NCBI RefSeq assembly: GCF_037969725.1 | Contig: NZ_CP150203.1 | Coordinates: 3,798,001-3,862,000, forward strand | Reading direction: 5' to 3' | Source of the DNA: Paenibacillus sp. FSL W8-0426 | Lineage (GTDB): Bacteria; Bacillota; Bacilli; Paenibacillales; Paenibacillaceae | Length of the DNA stretch: 64,000 bases | Shown: piece by piece, positions 62,512 to 64,000 of the stretch | How the letters are laid out: the number at the start of each line of letters is the position of its first letter | Position numbering within the stretch: position 1 is the first letter of the stretch | The notes under the pieces: model-generated | Seen by the model: only the letters and a program-made list of their open reading frames with translations | Told to the model about the DNA's origin: nothing | Database searches by the model: none | Made by a program: the position numbers and the translations under genes

Positions 62512-64000
62512 TTATAAAACAAATCGTTTCACTTTTTGATTCAGAGAATGTGAAATGCCCTGAATCTCTTCGCTGGTTGACTTAATCCCATTTATCGCGG
62601 TTAATTGTTCTTGACTTGCCGCCACTACTTTTTCAAAAGCATTAGATGATTGATCAGCAATATTAGCGATCTCATTGACGGAAGCTGTAACTTCTTCTGA
62701 ACCCGCAGACAGTTCCTCCGTCACAGCGGACACATCTATAATCTGTTGAACAACATTTTTCGTAGCGTTTTGTATCTGTTCAAGCGCTAACTTGGCACGG
62801 TCTGCTAACTCTACTCCCTGAATGGATTCTTTGTATACTTTCAAATTCATAACATGATGAATTTGCTGAACAAGCGTATTCACTTGCTTAATATTATCTT
62901 CTATATGATTAGCTGATTCTTTTGACTTATTTGCTAGCTTCTTAACCTCGTTAGCCACCACTGCAAAGCCTCTTCCTTCTTCACCTGCCTTAGCTGCTTC
63001 GATCGCTGCATTTAGAGACAATAAATTGGTCTGCTCGGCAAGCGAAGAAATCATCAAACTCATGTCCGTAATTTGAGTATTAAGTAAATTCAACTTTTCA
63101 ATATACAAAGAAGATTCTTCTACAGACTGAAGGATGATATCCATTTGTTGGCTGACCAAATCCATTTGTTGATTGCCGTGTTCAATGTCTTTCTCCGTTC
63201 TCTGAGACAATTCTGCGATCACAGTTGACGACTCAGCAATTTTTATAGTTCCAGCCGTCATTTCTTGCATCATCATCGACGATTCTTTGGTTGCCAATGC
63301 TTGTTGTTTCGTACCTTTCGCAGAAGTGTCTATTAAGCCGCTAACAAGCTCAACAGTGGTTTTGGTTTGTTCAGCCGAGCTATTTAGCTCCATGCTGGTT
63401 GACAATAATGCATTAGATGACATGGATACATCCGCAATGATGTTATGTAGGGCGGTAATCATTTGATTTGAATATTCGCTTAATCTTCCAATCTCATCCG
63501 TTCGTTTGACAATAACGCGTTCATTTAAATAGCCTTGACTTACGCGCTCAAGAACATGAACGATTTTTGCCAGTGCAGTAGTGATGCCTCTAGTCATCCA
63601 AAACAGTATGCTTATTGCGATAATAATACTTATCGTTAGTATCGTTACCAAATTTCGTAGAATGGGCTTTGCTGCTTCGTTAAATTCATCGAAGGGTAGA
63701 ACTGAAATGACCTTCCAGCCTGTCATTGCATTTGTAACAAAGTAGGCTTGAGCCTGGGTGTTATCATCAGGATTATGGAGCGTAGCTTCTCCCTGATCTG
63801 TTTTAAGGATGTTTCGGTTACCGGAATCTGACAATAGTCTTCCCGTCTCGACGAAAGGATTGTAGATAACTCTCCCATCAGAATCAATGACATAAATAAA
63901 GCCTGTCTCGCCTAGTTTTGTACTTTCAAACAAATATTTAAGCGTATCCACTGAAGATTCAATAGTTATAACGCCTGATCCATTTTCAAGTGATTGAGAA
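62512..64000 (-). CDS. Methyl-accepting chemotaxis protein, C-terminal part
   Basis: The N-terminus lies beyond the window; the frame is open to the edge ([22 protein letters not shown]...). Visible: the end of an extracellular dCache-like sensor ([17 protein letters not shown]...[14 protein letters not shown]), membrane segment ([20 protein letters not shown]), HAMP, and the cytoplasmic signalling hairpin with tip motif [28 protein letters not shown] cut here to its ends ([14 protein letters not shown]...[11 protein letters not shown]). Controls CheA kinase activity at the cell pole. The ligand is unknown. Confidence 0.93.
   Translation of the reverse strand, partial: SQSLENGSGVITIESSVDTLKYLFESTKLGETGFIYVIDSDGRVIYNPFVETGRLLSDSGNRNILKTDQGEATLHNPDDNTQAQAYFVTNAMTGWKVISVLPFDEFNEAAKPILRNLVTILTISIIIAISILFWMTRGITTALAKIVHVLERVSQGYLNERVIVKRTDEIGRLSEYSNQMITALHNIIADVSMSSNALLSTSMELNSSAEQTKTTVELVSGLIDTSAKGTKQQALATKESSMMMQEMTAGTIKIAESSTVIAELSQRTEKDIEHGNQQMDLVSQQMDIILQSVEESSLYIEKLNLLNTQITDMSLMISSLAEQTNLLSLNAAIEAAKAGEEGRGFAVVANEVKKLANKSKESANHIEDNIKQVNTLVQQIHHVMNLKVYKESIQGVELADRAKLALEQIQNATKNVVQQIIDVSAVTEELSAGSEEVTASVNEIANIADQSSNAFEKVVAASQEQLTAINGIKSTSEEIQGISHSLNQKVKRFVL

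Overview
The window looks like chromosome from a Paenibacillus-type Firmicute. Shine-Dalgarno sites are strong (AGGAGG/AAAGGAG), many genes start with TTG, sugar ABC operons sit beside YesM/YesN-type two-component systems, fructose-bisphosphatase is the class III type, and cell-wall enzymes are of low-GC Gram-positive type. The assignment rests on gene content and style only. No tRNA, rRNA, CRISPR array, prophage or origin was seen.

Region by region. 1-3150 is an AT-rich, eroded island of toxin-immunity-like genes (SUKH, DUF4304-like, a split immunity-like gene, a leucine-rich-repeat protein). It carries two copies of a ~235 bp terminal-inverted-repeat element; a third copy lies at 55276. 3378-11846 (minus) is a sugar regulon: sensor binding protein, histidine kinase and AraC-type regulator, then a substrate-binding lipoprotein, double ATPase and permease. 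The order matches the AraPST/AraEGH arabinose system of Geobacillus, and a GH51 arabinofuranosidase with its own ArsR-type regulator lies at 41472-44053. 12075-16189 holds a PAP2 phosphatase, a VanR/VanS-like pair and a serine hydrolase.

16234-20626 has DUF4386 and polytopic DUF418/acyltransferase-like membrane proteins around a MalT-like regulator. 20850-29379 is an envelope block: hydrolase-DUF3237 fusion, LytR-CpsA-Psr protein with a translationally coupled 48-aa ORF, OatA-like acyltransferase with a duplicated SGNH domain, and an OmpR-type two-component system with a lipoprotein. The OatA-like gene and the membrane gene at 19421 share a 56-bp upstream block (45/56 identical by hand count). 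29696-31410 is a TetR/hydrolase pair with two operators. 31656-33917 holds remnants and an AT-rich two-domain orphan. 35556-40673 is a NarL-type two-component system divergent from an ABC-2 exporter that ends in a small membrane protein.

44232-50007 contains a MetX-like hydrolase/LysR pair, an MFS-LLM-ArsR group with matching upstream motifs, and uppP. 50264-55508 holds a diguanylate cyclase, ClbS-like and GNAT genes, and an intact IS3-family element inside an aldo/keto reductase remnant. 55513-64000 holds fbp, a hydrolase with an unusual double-HTH TetR regulator, an ECF sigma/anti-sigma pair, a TPR protein, an immunity-like remnant and a chemoreceptor cut by the window end.

The most novel items are the shared promoter-like block, the coupled 48-aa ORF, the three-copy inverted-repeat element, the double-HTH TetR protein and the AT-rich SGNH orphan.
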